This document shows, in pieces, positions 7,840 through 15,411 of a stretch of DNA of 21,884 nt. This DNA comes from Bacillota bacterium (GTDB taxonomy: Bacteria; Bacillota; Clostridia; Lachnospirales; Lachnospiraceae): positions 1 to 21,884 of the forward strand of contig JAEZKL010000169.1 in assembly GCA_023415475.1 (NCBI GenBank), written 5' to 3'. The translations under genes and the position numbers were made by a program. How positions within the stretch are numbered: the first letter of the stretch is position 1; each line of letters opens with the position of its first letter. The notes under the pieces were generated by a model. It was given only the letters and a program-made list of their open reading frames with translations, was not told the DNA's origin and searched no databases.

Positions 7840-9030
7840 TCATAAAAATTTGCCGGCAATTCCTAAGGTAGCTTTCAGTAAACTATTCTTTTTAAGAACG
7901 AGGCTCAAGAGCTTTTTACCGAGATTGGAGGGATAATCGATATCTCCGTGTTTTAAAATAAACTTATGATATATGGGTTTATTTAAAAAACGGATCACCA
8001 AATCGATGTCTTCGTCACTGAATTCCAAGTAGCTTTCCCGAAGCTTCATGGCACTGGCTCTTTCTTCTTCCATTTCCTTTTCCCAGAGCTTCTGGTACGA
8101 CGACATTTTAACCTCTGACAGATTATCCTCTCTTAAGGCTTCTACCGCAATTTGTGAGCAAAGGAATGCTCCTCGTAGGCCTAAGTAGATCCCGCCACCG
8201 GATATCGGTTTGGTCTGGCAGGCAGCATCTCCGACCAACATGGCATTTGCAGAGTATATTCTTGGCATTTTACCTATTGGAGTTATACCGCTGGTATAAC
8301 GTATAATTTCAAGATCTTTGAAAATCTGCGGATTTTGATCAACAAGTTCTTTAAAATAATGCTGGGGGGAGTAATCAGACTGTACCAGTGCATAACCGGT
8401 TCCTACCCTGCAAGTTTTCTCATCAAGAGGTATTATCCAGCCAAACCACCCCGGAGCAAGATTCTTACCTAAAAAAATACTAATCGAACTTTTATCCGCG
8501 CATTGCATCCGGGCATCGGCAGCATACATCACTGCTTTGATATTAGGACGACTTAACTGGAGCCACTTGGACACACCGGAATTAACACCATCAGCACCAA
8601 TAAGAAGCTTCGTATCTATCGCTTTGCTACTGCCTGCTACCGTAAGTCTATACCCTCCTTCGATACGTGTGGCTCCGTCTACCTTTACGCCCTTCTTTAA
8701 TACCGCTCCGGCATTTTCTGCTTTTGCGGCTAACTCCTGATCAAATTTAACGCGGTCGATGGCCATTGCAAGGGCATTGTCGCCCTTCGCATTAAATACA
8801 GCTCCTAGAGGCGAATGCACACTTAGACCTGTCAAATTATTTAAAACTGTATTTTTATCCGATCCTGCTAATTCAAATGCTCGAGGTGAAATAAGCCCGG
8901 CACATTGTACCGGATAACCGATTTCCTGATGCTCTTCTAATATGAGAACTTTGAAACCTGATAATGCAATTCGCTTTGCTGTAAAGCATCCCGCAGGACC
9001 GGCTCCGATTACAACAACATCCCAATCCAT
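7840..9030 (-). CDS. Geranylgeranyl reductase family FAD-dependent oxidoreductase
   Basis: The protein is 396 aa. It starts at ATG 9030 behind AGAGGGAAATT; an in-frame extension to 9084 lacks a ribosome binding site. FAD-binding features are DVVVIGAGPAG (4-14), a glutamate-ending second strand (LILEE), GADGVNS (145-151) and VGDAACQTKPISGGGI (266-281). Family-specific features are YPVQCAGLISP (Cys43, the PxxCxG-like motif of geranylgeranyl reductases) and PGWFGWIIP (193-201), which lines the isoprenoid pocket in characterised archaeal members. Such enzymes saturate double bonds of isoprenoid chains. Within a glycan locus, the simplest reading is reduction of a polyprenyl carrier lipid, but other membrane isoprenoids are possible. 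It is flanked by a 185-nt gap upstream and a hairpin repeat downstream, so it may be its own transcription unit. Confidence 0.87.
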   Translation of the reverse strand: MDWDVVVIGAGPAGCFTAKRIALSGFKVLILEEHQEIGYPVQCAGLISPRAFELAGSDKNTVLNNLTGLSVHSPLGAVFNAKGDNALAMAIDRVKFDQELAAKAENAGAVLKKGVKVDGATRIEGGYRLTVAGSSKAIDTKLLIGADGVNSGVSKWLQLSRPNIKAVMYAADARMQCADKSSISIFLGKNLAPGWFGWIIPLDEKTCRVGTGYALVQSDYSPQHYFKELVDQNPQIFKDLEIIRYTSGITPIGKMPRIYSANAMLVGDAACQTKPISGGGIYLGLRGAFLCSQIAVEALREDNLSEVKMSSYQKLWEKEMEEERASAMKLRESYLEFSDEDIDLVIRFLNKPIYHKFILKHGDIDYPSNLGKKLLSLVLKKNSLLKATLGIAGKFL

Positions 9031-9138
9031 AATTTCCCTCTTAAATAATCTATAATTAATCAGTAATTTTTTTAAGTGTAACAATAATGGAAACTAATCA
9101 GAACCGTAGTGACTGAATAGCCACCAATACTTTATATA

Positions 9139-9173
9139 TATGGATAAGGACCCACATTTGGTACTTATCCATA
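9139..9173. other. Intergenic hairpin upstream of the reductase gene
   Basis: TATGGATAAGGACC and GGTACTTATCCATA pair with one mismatch around a 7-nt loop. It lies 43 nt beyond the PHP gene stop and about 110 nt before the reductase start. It lacks a T-tract on the minus strand. It could be a transcription attenuator, an mRNA stabiliser or an operator. It is unrelated to the AGTGTGAA repeats. Confidence 0.5.
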
Positions 9174-9215
9174 CTTAATATTTTTTATTTGAACCTGGAA
9201 ATACTAACTCATCAT

Positions 9216-9908
9216 TCAAATCAAGTTGCAAAAAGTCAGTGTTTTATGCGTGGTGACAATATCATCCAGATAGAGCTTCTGCTGGGCTGTTGAATGACTG
9301 TCAGAGCCTATACTTAGAGGAATAGCTTCAGCAATCAGTTGGTTTAAAAACGCATGTACCGGTACCTTATATTTGACATTCACTTCAAAAATCTTCCCGG
9401 ACAATTTGCCCAAATGGCAAAGCAGCTTTATTGTCTCTTCATCCAGAGGTATTTCATATTGTATAAGCTCTGCAGCAGGATGGGCAATAATGTCAACCCT
9501 ATCGTTTCCAAGCAGCCCCTGTATTGCCCGCAGCCAATCTTCATATACCTTGCTCTTATTTAGTGACTGATCGCTCTTGCTGTAAAATTGATTTGATCCG
9601 GAAGGAATTCTGTGGATGGAGCCCAGAATATAGTCTACCTTATCTCTCCACTTATCGTTAAGATCAAGCTCACCGGTACATGTTAAGGCCTTTGCCTCAA
9701 GTCCGGTCACTATTTGAATAACGCCTTCATATTTTTCCTTTAATCTATTTGTAGACTCGATGAAATCAGGAACCCATTCACTTTTTCGCCATACATGATC
9801 CACAAGTCCAATTCGCTGTAAACCCAAAGCGATTGCCTGTTCAATTAATTCCTCACAGGTATTAATTCCATCCGAAAATATGCTATGATTATGCAAATCA
9901 GACAACAT
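9216..9908 (-). CDS. PHP-domain metal-dependent phosphoesterase
   Basis: The protein is 230 aa and its ATG shares one base with the stop of the ATP-grasp gene (TAATG), so translation is coupled. The full PHP motif set is present: DLHNHSIFSDG (4-14), LVDH (35-38), TGLEAK, GSIHR, IAHPA and GSDSHS (202-207). These supply the histidines and acidic residues that hold three metal ions. It is a stand-alone PHP protein of the histidinol-phosphatase or YcdX-like type. Family members hydrolyse phosphate esters. In this setting it may remove a phosphate from a sugar or small-molecule intermediate made with the ATP-grasp partner. It is cytoplasmic, with no signal peptide. The substrate is unknown. Confidence 0.87.
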   Translation of the reverse strand: MLSDLHNHSIFSDGINTCEELIEQAIALGLQRIGLVDHVWRKSEWVPDFIESTNRLKEKYEGVIQIVTGLEAKALTCTGELDLNDKWRDKVDYILGSIHRIPSGSNQFYSKSDQSLNKSKVYEDWLRAIQGLLGNDRVDIIAHPAAELIQYEIPLDEETIKLLCHLGKLSGKIFEVNVKYKVPVHAFLNQLIAEAIPLSIGSDSHSTAQQKLYLDDIVTTHKTLTFCNLI

Positions 9909-10945
9909 TAATAAAAAACCTCCTTCCAGTAGCGAAGCATTTTACAGTTCCAATCAACGCATATGCTAGGTATATCTTCCCGCAGCGCCAGCTTTACCGC
10001 GTAATAGGGAAGGTTAACTCCGGCCCCGGTACAGTGCACAATACTTCCCTGTATGCGAGGATTTATTTCCAGTATTAAAGGGTTATTCCTCAAGTCCCGC
10101 TTGACTTGTATGCCAATATTTCCATGCAGCTTCAAACTTTGTACGATTTCATTACAGTAATTGATGATATCGTTTTCTTTGACAATCTCCCCCTTAATGG
10201 TGATTCCGGCACTGATTGTATCACGTCTGCGGGGAATGGTATATAAAGGTCGGCCATGGTCTACCAATAGATCCACGCTGTACTCCTTACCGGGAAGGTA
10301 TTCCATAAGGATTAATTGATTGAAAATCTCCGACTCATCAAAAATTGACATGATTTCCTCAAGGGTAATATAAGTTGACGTCGGTTTCATCTCAAACAAA
10401 AGCTTATACCTGTTTATTTCGGGATCAATAATCCGAAACCCTCTACTTCCGTTTAAGTTCAAGGGTTTAAAACAAATTGGCTGACTTGGATAGCCCAGCT
10501 CATAAGCTGCCTTCACAAACTCCTCTTTTGAATTCACTATGGTGTAATGAGGTACCGAAAAACCTTTGTCTTTCATATAGGCTAATAGCTTACCTTTGTT
10601 GTTTGCTATCTTTAATGGATCGATATCAGACACGGAAACGATGATTCCCTCATTTTGAAACTTATCCTTATTCTGTGAAAGTATTTCGAGTTCCCTTGTA
10701 ACCATAGGTAAAATTACATCTACTTTTTCCTCCCCGGCGATTTGAAGCAGCTTACCGGTAAAGTTCGGAGCATCAGCCATGGGGATCTGATCGCTTGCAT
10801 CAGCTAATTGAAATCCAACCGCCTCACTTGAAGCATCCACGCCAACCACACGGATGAAGCGTTCGCCGTTGTCCCTAAGGCTGTTTATCACCCCTGGAGC
10901 ACCGGGAGCTCCGGCTCCGGTTATCATGACAGTTACAGGTTTCAT
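9908..10945 (-). CDS. ATP-grasp domain protein, carbamoyl-phosphate-synthase-like
   Basis: The protein is 345 aa. It starts at ATG 10945 (MKPVTVMITGAGAPGAPG) behind GGAGGGAAATT. An in-frame ATG at 10993 would add 16 residues that are merely the translated intergenic repeat. An N-terminal Rossmann-like pre-ATP-grasp domain (GAGAPGAPG, residues 10-18) precedes an ATP-grasp core. The core shows the lysine-bearing stretch ICFKPLNLNGSRGFRI, ILMEYLPGKEYSVDL, and the metal-binding EINPRIQGS near residues 296-304. Relatives are CarB-like ligases of surface polysaccharide loci, which join a carboxylate to an amine through an acyl-phosphate. It is coupled to the PHP gene. A carboxylate-amine ligation onto a glycan amine would fit the deacetylases nearby, but this is inference. 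Confidence 0.87.
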   Translation of the reverse strand: MKPVTVMITGAGAPGAPGVINSLRDNGERFIRVVGVDASSEAVGFQLADASDQIPMADAPNFTGKLLQIAGEEKVDVILPMVTRELEILSQNKDKFQNEGIIVSVSDIDPLKIANNKGKLLAYMKDKGFSVPHYTIVNSKEEFVKAAYELGYPSQPICFKPLNLNGSRGFRIIDPEINRYKLLFEMKPTSTYITLEEIMSIFDESEIFNQLILMEYLPGKEYSVDLLVDHGRPLYTIPRRRDTISAGITIKGEIVKENDIINYCNEIVQSLKLHGNIGIQVKRDLRNNPLILEINPRIQGSIVHCTGAGVNLPYYAVKLALREDIPSICVDWNCKMLRYWKEVFY

Positions 10946-10958
10946 AATTTCCCTCCAT

Positions 10959-11000
10959 GCTGCATCTTCGATGCAGCCCAAAACCCTCTTCACACTATTC
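10959..11000 (-). repeat. Intergenic repeat, GCTGCATC hairpin copy
   Basis: GCTGCATCTTCGATGCAGC (10959-10977) is a perfect 8-bp stem with a 3-nt loop. On the minus strand it follows GAATAGTGTGAA, whose TAG is the actual stop codon of the PIG-L gene. It sits directly upstream of the ribosome binding site of the ATP-grasp gene. The first-half hairpin is truncated here. Confidence 0.72.
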
Positions 11001-11624
11001 TATAATCCATCGTATCACCTCAAAGGCTTCCGCGTACTGTACGCCTATCTGAGTTCCGCGGGTAATCGCCAATGACCGGATGAAGCTTTCATTGGCATAC
11101 ACTCGATTCGACTGAGATTCATAGCACCTTAAAGCATCAATCTTTTTGTTTAAATGTTCTTCCTTCAAAAACACAAAGGACTGAGTGTGAAAGGTGAGAT
11201 TATTCCATGGAAGTTCATAACCAAGAATTGATATTTGTTTAAAAGCCCGAATACCTTCCAGCCCGATTGTACTATGATCCTGGTGTATATCATGCGGGGA
11301 AGGCATTAATACCAGGTCTGGCTGGATCTCCGTTCTCAGATTTACCAAATCATCCAGTATTTGCTGCCGAAAGCTTTGAAAAGTACGAACTCCGTAATGA
11401 AATATTTTTAAGTTTTCATTCCTGATACCCAAGATGCTTGTTGCATTTTTCACTTCTATTTCCAGAATGTTTTTAGGCAAATTAGAAGGAACAGATAATT
11501 CACAGACGGAAAACGCTGCATAAAATACCTCCGTTTGTTCGGCTATCAGTTTTGCAATTGTCCCTCCGCATCCGAATTCTCCGTCATCTGTATGAGGAGC
11601 TAAAACTAATATTCTTTTTTTCAT
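10995..11624 (-). CDS. PIG-L family N-acetylglucosaminyl deacetylase-like protein
   Basis: The protein is 209 aa. It starts at ATG 11624 behind GGAAAGG; the longer reading from 11681 begins inside the repeat element. The LmbE/PIG-L signature is clear: VLAPHTDDGEFGCGG (7-21), with H11, D13 and D14 as zinc ligand and catalytic residues, and MPSPHDIHQDHST in the middle, which supplies the second histidine pair. Members remove N-acetyl or similar groups from GlcNAc-type substrates, including lipid-linked and nucleotide-linked ones. There is no signal peptide, so action is cytoplasmic. It lies between a polysaccharide deacetylase-like gene and the ATP-grasp gene, suggesting a step that exposes an amine before re-acylation. 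The substrate is not determined. Confidence 0.88.
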   Translation of the reverse strand: MKKRILVLAPHTDDGEFGCGGTIAKLIAEQTEVFYAAFSVCELSVPSNLPKNILEIEVKNATSILGIRNENLKIFHYGVRTFQSFRQQILDDLVNLRTEIQPDLVLMPSPHDIHQDHSTIGLEGIRAFKQISILGYELPWNNLTFHTQSFVFLKEEHLNKKIDALRCYESQSNRVYANESFIRSLAITRGTQIGVQYAEAFEVIRWIIE

Positions 11625-11637
11625 ACTACCTTTCCGT

Positions 11638-11690
11638 TCTGCCTCTTCAATGCAGCCCAAAGTGTGATTTATGCTTTTCAATAACTATTC
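11638..11690 (-). repeat. Intergenic repeat, degenerate full-length copy
   Basis: Minus-strand order is GAATAG, TTATTGAAAAGCATAAATCACAC, then TTTGGGCTGCATTGAAGAGGCAG. The first part matches the repeat at 7802-7838 with a deletion of GTGAAT in the left arm. The second matches 10959-10977 with three differences. It is the copy that shows the two halves belong to one element. Confidence 0.68.
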
Positions 11691-11693
11691 CTT

Positions 11694-12491
11694 TTAGAAT
11701 CCTGATCGAAAAAGCCTTAAGGCTTTCTTGCCAAAATTGAATAAGTGATCCCGCAGTAAAGCTTTGAACCATCCAGGAAGGCCGGGTCCCCATCTTTCCG
11801 GATGGCAATTGAGATAAATGCTGCTTTCTGTTTTACTATTTAGAAATCGGATCACATCTGCGGTGCCCTTAAAGCTCCTATTCTCATTTTCTGTCTTCAT
11901 TCTATCTTTAAAATTATGATTACCATTCCAATTTCTGCCCGTATCCGTCAGATATATGGAAATATCACTGCATGACAGGAAAGCTTCTCCAAGTAAGCCA
12001 AAATCCCGGAAGTCATACAAACTCCAGATATTCCTTCCGTCCCATCTGGTTAGCGGATTCCCGTGCATGCACACTGTCTTAACGGGAAAAAACCTGCGAA
12101 AAACCTCCAATTCCTTTTGAAATATTGCAATTGCCTTGCGGCTGTCACCTCTGGCCTTATCCAGTACCTCATAATGATATCCTATCTCATGGCCTAAGCT
12201 GTGTATCTGCTTCATTACTTTCCTATTGAAGGTACTTGGATATCGAAAGTAATAGGTTGACGAAATACCATACTCATGCTCAAGTCTAGCCATGGCCAAG
12301 GCATATTTAATACTCCTGTCAACATCATGTCGCAATACAATGCATGGTGCTTCATGATAAGTGTAACTACTTGCGGTTTCATCTTGTATAGGAACCTTCG
12401 ATAGATAAGATTGTACAGTAACAACATGATGTGATTGTAGGGCTTTGCAGAGCTCAGCATACATGTCAAGAGAAAAATCCATTAATCTCAT
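11694..12491 (-). CDS. Polysaccharide deacetylase-like protein (second copy)
   Basis: The protein is 265 aa. It starts at ATG 12491, overlapping the aminotransferase stop (ATGA) with GAGGA 7 nt upstream. NodB-like motifs are CIVLRHDVDRS (50-60) in place of TFDDG, GHEIGYHYE (100-108) carrying metal-binding histidines, and CMHGNPLTRWDGRN, then LNCHPERWG near the C-terminus. It is a divergent CE4-fold member of the class common in surface glycan clusters, without signal peptide or membrane segment. Because it is coupled to the diamino-sugar genes, it probably acts on that sugar or on the glycan carrying it. It is only distantly similar to the deacetylase-like protein at 3841-4875. Confidence 0.82.
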   Translation of the reverse strand: MRLMDFSLDMYAELCKALQSHHVVTVQSYLSKVPIQDETASSYTYHEAPCIVLRHDVDRSIKYALAMARLEHEYGISSTYYFRYPSTFNRKVMKQIHSLGHEIGYHYEVLDKARGDSRKAIAIFQKELEVFRRFFPVKTVCMHGNPLTRWDGRNIWSLYDFRDFGLLGEAFLSCSDISIYLTDTGRNWNGNHNFKDRMKTENENRSFKGTADVIRFLNSKTESSIYLNCHPERWGPGLPGWFKALLRDHLFNFGKKALRLFRSGF

Positions 12492-13606
12492 AGAGACGTC
12501 CTCGAAGCTTCCTCAAGTATTTTTTTTAGCTCCGCCGCTACAAATAATTGCTGTTCCTCAGTCATTTCCGGAAACAGCGGTATAGCAAATGTCTCTCTGG
12601 AAGCCGCCTCTACAACCGGTAATGAAACACCGGAATACTTCAGCTTGTAAGCATCCTGCTGATGCAGGGGAACGGGATAATAAATACCACAGCCTATTTG
12701 CCTTTCTTCCAAGCCTTTTATAATCTCTGCTCTTTTATGATGACGCAAAATATATAGGTGGTAGACGTGTACAGCATCGCCCTCCGCTTCCGGCAATTGA
12801 AGCCCCAGCCCTTGAAGAAGACTGTTATAACGTTCGGCTTTCACTCTTCTGGCTTCATTCCAATTATCAAGGTGCTTTAGCTTTACCCGTAAAATCGCAG
12901 CCTGAATTTCATCCAGTCTACTGTTATATCCTATCATACTATTATAGTATTTTTTGCTGCTTCCATGGGCTCTCAGCATCCTGATCCGTCCGGCTACCTC
13001 TTCATTATTGGTGGTGATGATACCTCCATCGCCGTAACCGCCAAGATTCTTGGTCGGAAAGAAGCTAAAGCAAGCCGCATGACCTAACGTACCGGTCTTA
13101 TGTCCTCTAAAAGACGCTCCTATGGCCTGGCATGCATCCTCGATCACAATTAGCTTGTAACGATTGGCAAGTTCCATGATCATATCCATGCGAGCCGGCT
13201 GTCCAAATAGATGCACCGGAATGATTGCTTTGGTACGTTTGGTAATACTGCTTTCTATTTTTTTGTAGTCAATGTTATAACTCGCTTCATCAATATCTAC
13301 GAAAACCGGAGCTGCTCCTACTCTTGAAATCGCTTCTGCAGTAGCAAAAAAACTATAGGGGCTGGTTATTACCTCATCTCCCGGTCCAATCCCATAGGCA
13401 TCAAGACATAGGACTAGAGCATCCGTCCCATTAGCAACGCTTACAGCAAACTTAGCGTCGCAGTAATCCGCTATCTCTTCTTCCAGCGCCTTCACATTAG
13501 GTCCCGAAATATAATTACCGCTCGATAAAACGCTTGTAATCGATGAATTAATTTCATCCTTTAATGACAAATATCCGGCCTTTAAATCGATTAAGGGAAT
13601 CTTCAT
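12488..13606 (-). CDS. DegT/DnrJ/EryC1/StrS aminotransferase (WbpE-type)
   Basis: The protein is 372 aa. It starts at ATG 13606 behind AAGGAGG and overlaps the acetyltransferase stop (ATGA). PLP-enzyme features are VANGTDAL (phosphate-binding, 57-64), VIEDACQAIGA (154-164, where Asp contacts the pyridine nitrogen) and SFFPTKNLGGYGDGG (181-195), with K186 as the Schiff-base lysine. The conserved YNSRLDEIQAAIL segment follows. The length is typical. In the WbpB/WbpE pair the aminotransferase converts the 3-keto sugar made by the Gfo/Idh enzyme into a 3-amino sugar, usually with glutamate as donor. The adjacent oxidoreductase and acetyltransferase fit this exactly. The reaction is inferred from context, while the family is certain. 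Confidence 0.92.
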   Translation of the reverse strand: MKIPLIDLKAGYLSLKDEINSSITSVLSSGNYISGPNVKALEEEIADYCDAKFAVSVANGTDALVLCLDAYGIGPGDEVITSPYSFFATAEAISRVGAAPVFVDIDEASYNIDYKKIESSITKRTKAIIPVHLFGQPARMDMIMELANRYKLIVIEDACQAIGASFRGHKTGTLGHAACFSFFPTKNLGGYGDGGIITTNNEEVAGRIRMLRAHGSSKKYYNSMIGYNSRLDEIQAAILRVKLKHLDNWNEARRVKAERYNSLLQGLGLQLPEAEGDAVHVYHLYILRHHKRAEIIKGLEERQIGCGIYYPVPLHQQDAYKLKYSGVSLPVVEAASRETFAIPLFPEMTEEQQLFVAAELKKILEEASRTSL

Positions 13607-14349
13607 TTCTTTTCCTCCTTCAGCATTTCATTTTCCGGCACAGCTCTGAATTCTCGTGCAGGAACACCCTTATAGACTTTTCCCGGGAGGGCATCTTTTG
13701 TCATTACCGAACCTGCAGCAATGAAGCTTTCTTCCCCTATTACGACCCCCGGAAGCAGAATTGAACCGCCGCCCACTCTGGCTCCATCATGGATGACAGC
13801 TCCTTTTATATATTTGAAACGGTCCTCAGTACGGCCCATGAAATTATCATTCGTCGTTGTAACCATAGGAGCAATAAAGCAATTTTTCCCAATGGTAGTG
13901 TAAGCAGTAATATATGATCCGCTTTGAATCTTGGTCTTTTGCCCGATATCAACAGAGTTTTCCAGGATGGAACCCGTACCGACTATGACGTAGTCTCCAA
14001 TCGTACAACGCTCCCTGACGACCGCCGAATCACCGATCAGACAGCAAGACCCAAGAACCGTTCCCGCATACACAACAGCTCCGGCTCCAATCGTCGTTCC
14101 CTCCCCTATCTCCAGTGGCTCCAGCGGTTCATCCATTTTAATGGTGCTGGTTTTAGCCGGGCGCGGTTGTCTTCCGACAACCGCATTTGATTCGATATAT
14201 ACATTGTCCCCGATCTTCGTTCCCGGATATATGGTTACATTGTTGCCTATGGAAACCCCGGAGCCAATCGTCACCTCATCACCGATGACAGAATAAAAAC
14301 CAATACTAACATTTTGCTTAAGTCTGGCAGTTTGACTTACAGAATTCAC
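13603..14349 (-). CDS. Left-handed beta-helix N-acetyltransferase (WbpD-like)
   Basis: The protein is 248 aa and made largely of hexapeptide repeats ([LIV]GxxxxI-type: VSIGFYSVIGDEVTIGSGVS and so on). A proline-rich loop with GRQPRPAKTS follows the first coils, and a GVPAREFR C-terminus is typical of the fold. I prefer GTG 14349 as start (GGAG 9 nt upstream, GTGA overlap with the previous stop) over an in-frame TTG at 14364. Family members are trimeric acetyl-CoA-dependent O- or N-acetyltransferases. Between the oxidoreductase and the aminotransferase it is the natural candidate to acetylate the 3-amino group of the UDP-sugar. It is longer than typical WbpD (roughly 190 aa), which leaves room for a different acyl donor. 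Confidence 0.87.
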   Translation of the reverse strand: MNSVSQTARLKQNVSIGFYSVIGDEVTIGSGVSIGNNVTIYPGTKIGDNVYIESNAVVGRQPRPAKTSTIKMDEPLEPLEIGEGTTIGAGAVVYAGTVLGSCCLIGDSAVVRERCTIGDYVIVGTGSILENSVDIGQKTKIQSGSYITAYTTIGKNCFIAPMVTTTNDNFMGRTEDRFKYIKGAVIHDGARVGGGSILLPGVVIGEESFIAAGSVMTKDALPGKVYKGVPAREFRAVPENEMLKEEKK

Positions 14350-15380
14350 ATGTTCACACTCCAATCTGTAGTTAACTTTACTGGCTGGTTTGTCTTAATG
14401 GATTGATAAATTGCATTGATCAGATATAATACCTCCATGGCTTCCTCTCCGGAAACAAGAGGCTCCTGATTCAGGGTAATTGCCTTGATAAAATCTTCGA
14501 TTACTTCTTTATGCCCCGCGGGATCTGCCTCATTATTCAGTCGATCCGCTTGAATTTGTGCTTCAGCTTCTGAAAATCGTGCAAACTTCCATTCTTTAAT
14601 CTTTGATAATGTTTTGCCTCCTAACACTGCTGTACCCTGACTGCCAAAAACAGCAATACCTTCCTCCAGGTTTTCCGGATAGAGAGTGATTGCTGCTTCT
14701 ATCGTTCCCAATGCGCCGCTTTTGAGCTTAAGGGTACAGACGCAGACATCCTCGTATTCTATGTTGTGAAGCCGGGTAGCACCATAAGCAAATACCTCAT
14801 CCACAGGACCAAGCAACCAGTTAAAGAGATCTATGTTATGAATGGCCTGATTAAATAAAATACCCCCATCCAGTTCTTTTGTTCCTCTCCATTCTGCTGA
14901 ATTAAAATATTCAGAGGTCCTATTCCATCTCAATACGGCGCTGGCGTGTGTAATTTTGCCAAACCAACCCCCGTTTACAGCTTCATTAAGAGCCCTAACC
15001 ACAGCCTTTACCCGGTTGGGATGAACGACCCCCAGCTTAACCCCTTTGGATTTGCATAGCTCCACCAAGCTTTTCCCTTGGCTGGTCTCTATTACAAAGG
15101 GTTTTTCCATTAGGATATGCTTACCGGCATGTGCCGCTTTTTCCCCCATTACTGCATGCGAGCCGCTGGGGGTACAGATGATGACAGCCTCAATCTCAGG
15201 ATCTTTAAGAAATTCGTCATAATTTTCATAGGTAGAAATGCCGTATTTTTCTGAAAATGAAATCATACGCTCTAAATCATTGTCGCAAGCAGCCACCAGC
15301 CTGGCATCTGCGATCTGTTCTATCGCTTTCACATGCTTCCCGGCAATATACCCGCACCCTACAATACCAAAATTAACGAT
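14346..15380 (-). CDS. Gfo/Idh/MocA oxidoreductase (WbpB-like), ATC at start position
   Basis: The protein is 344 aa if translation starts at ATC 15380. The frame from 15380 reads (I/M)VNFGIVGCGYIAGKH, so the NAD-binding GxGxxG-type loop (residues 5-13) is intact. A GGAGGGAGG ribosome binding site sits 8 nt before ATC. No ATG, GTG or TTG exists between the upstream stop and this site. The first standard start, GTG 15332, would delete the dinucleotide loop. Other family landmarks are EKPF (92-95) and GGILFNQAIHNID, carrying the catalytic His. WbpB-type enzymes oxidise C3 of the UDP-GlcNAcA intermediate to a ketone for transamination. The gene is 31 nt after the dehydrogenase. It either uses a rare AUC start, has lost its start by mutation, or reflects a base error. 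Confidence 0.85.
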   Translation of the reverse strand: MVNFGIVGCGYIAGKHVKAIEQIADARLVAACDNDLERMISFSEKYGISTYENYDEFLKDPEIEAVIICTPSGSHAVMGEKAAHAGKHILMEKPFVIETSQGKSLVELCKSKGVKLGVVHPNRVKAVVRALNEAVNGGWFGKITHASAVLRWNRTSEYFNSAEWRGTKELDGGILFNQAIHNIDLFNWLLGPVDEVFAYGATRLHNIEYEDVCVCTLKLKSGALGTIEAAITLYPENLEEGIAVFGSQGTAVLGGKTLSKIKEWKFARFSEAEAQIQADRLNNEADPAGHKEVIEDFIKAITLNQEPLVSGEEAMEVLYLINAIYQSIKTNQPVKLTTDWSVNM

Positions 15381-15411
15381 GCAAACCGCCTCCCTCCGTT
15401 TACCGTCTCGG

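Noticed and set aside
9139..9173. Hairpin as terminator of the PHP gene
   Set aside because: The minus strand has no T-tract after the stem, so I list it only as an unassigned hairpin.
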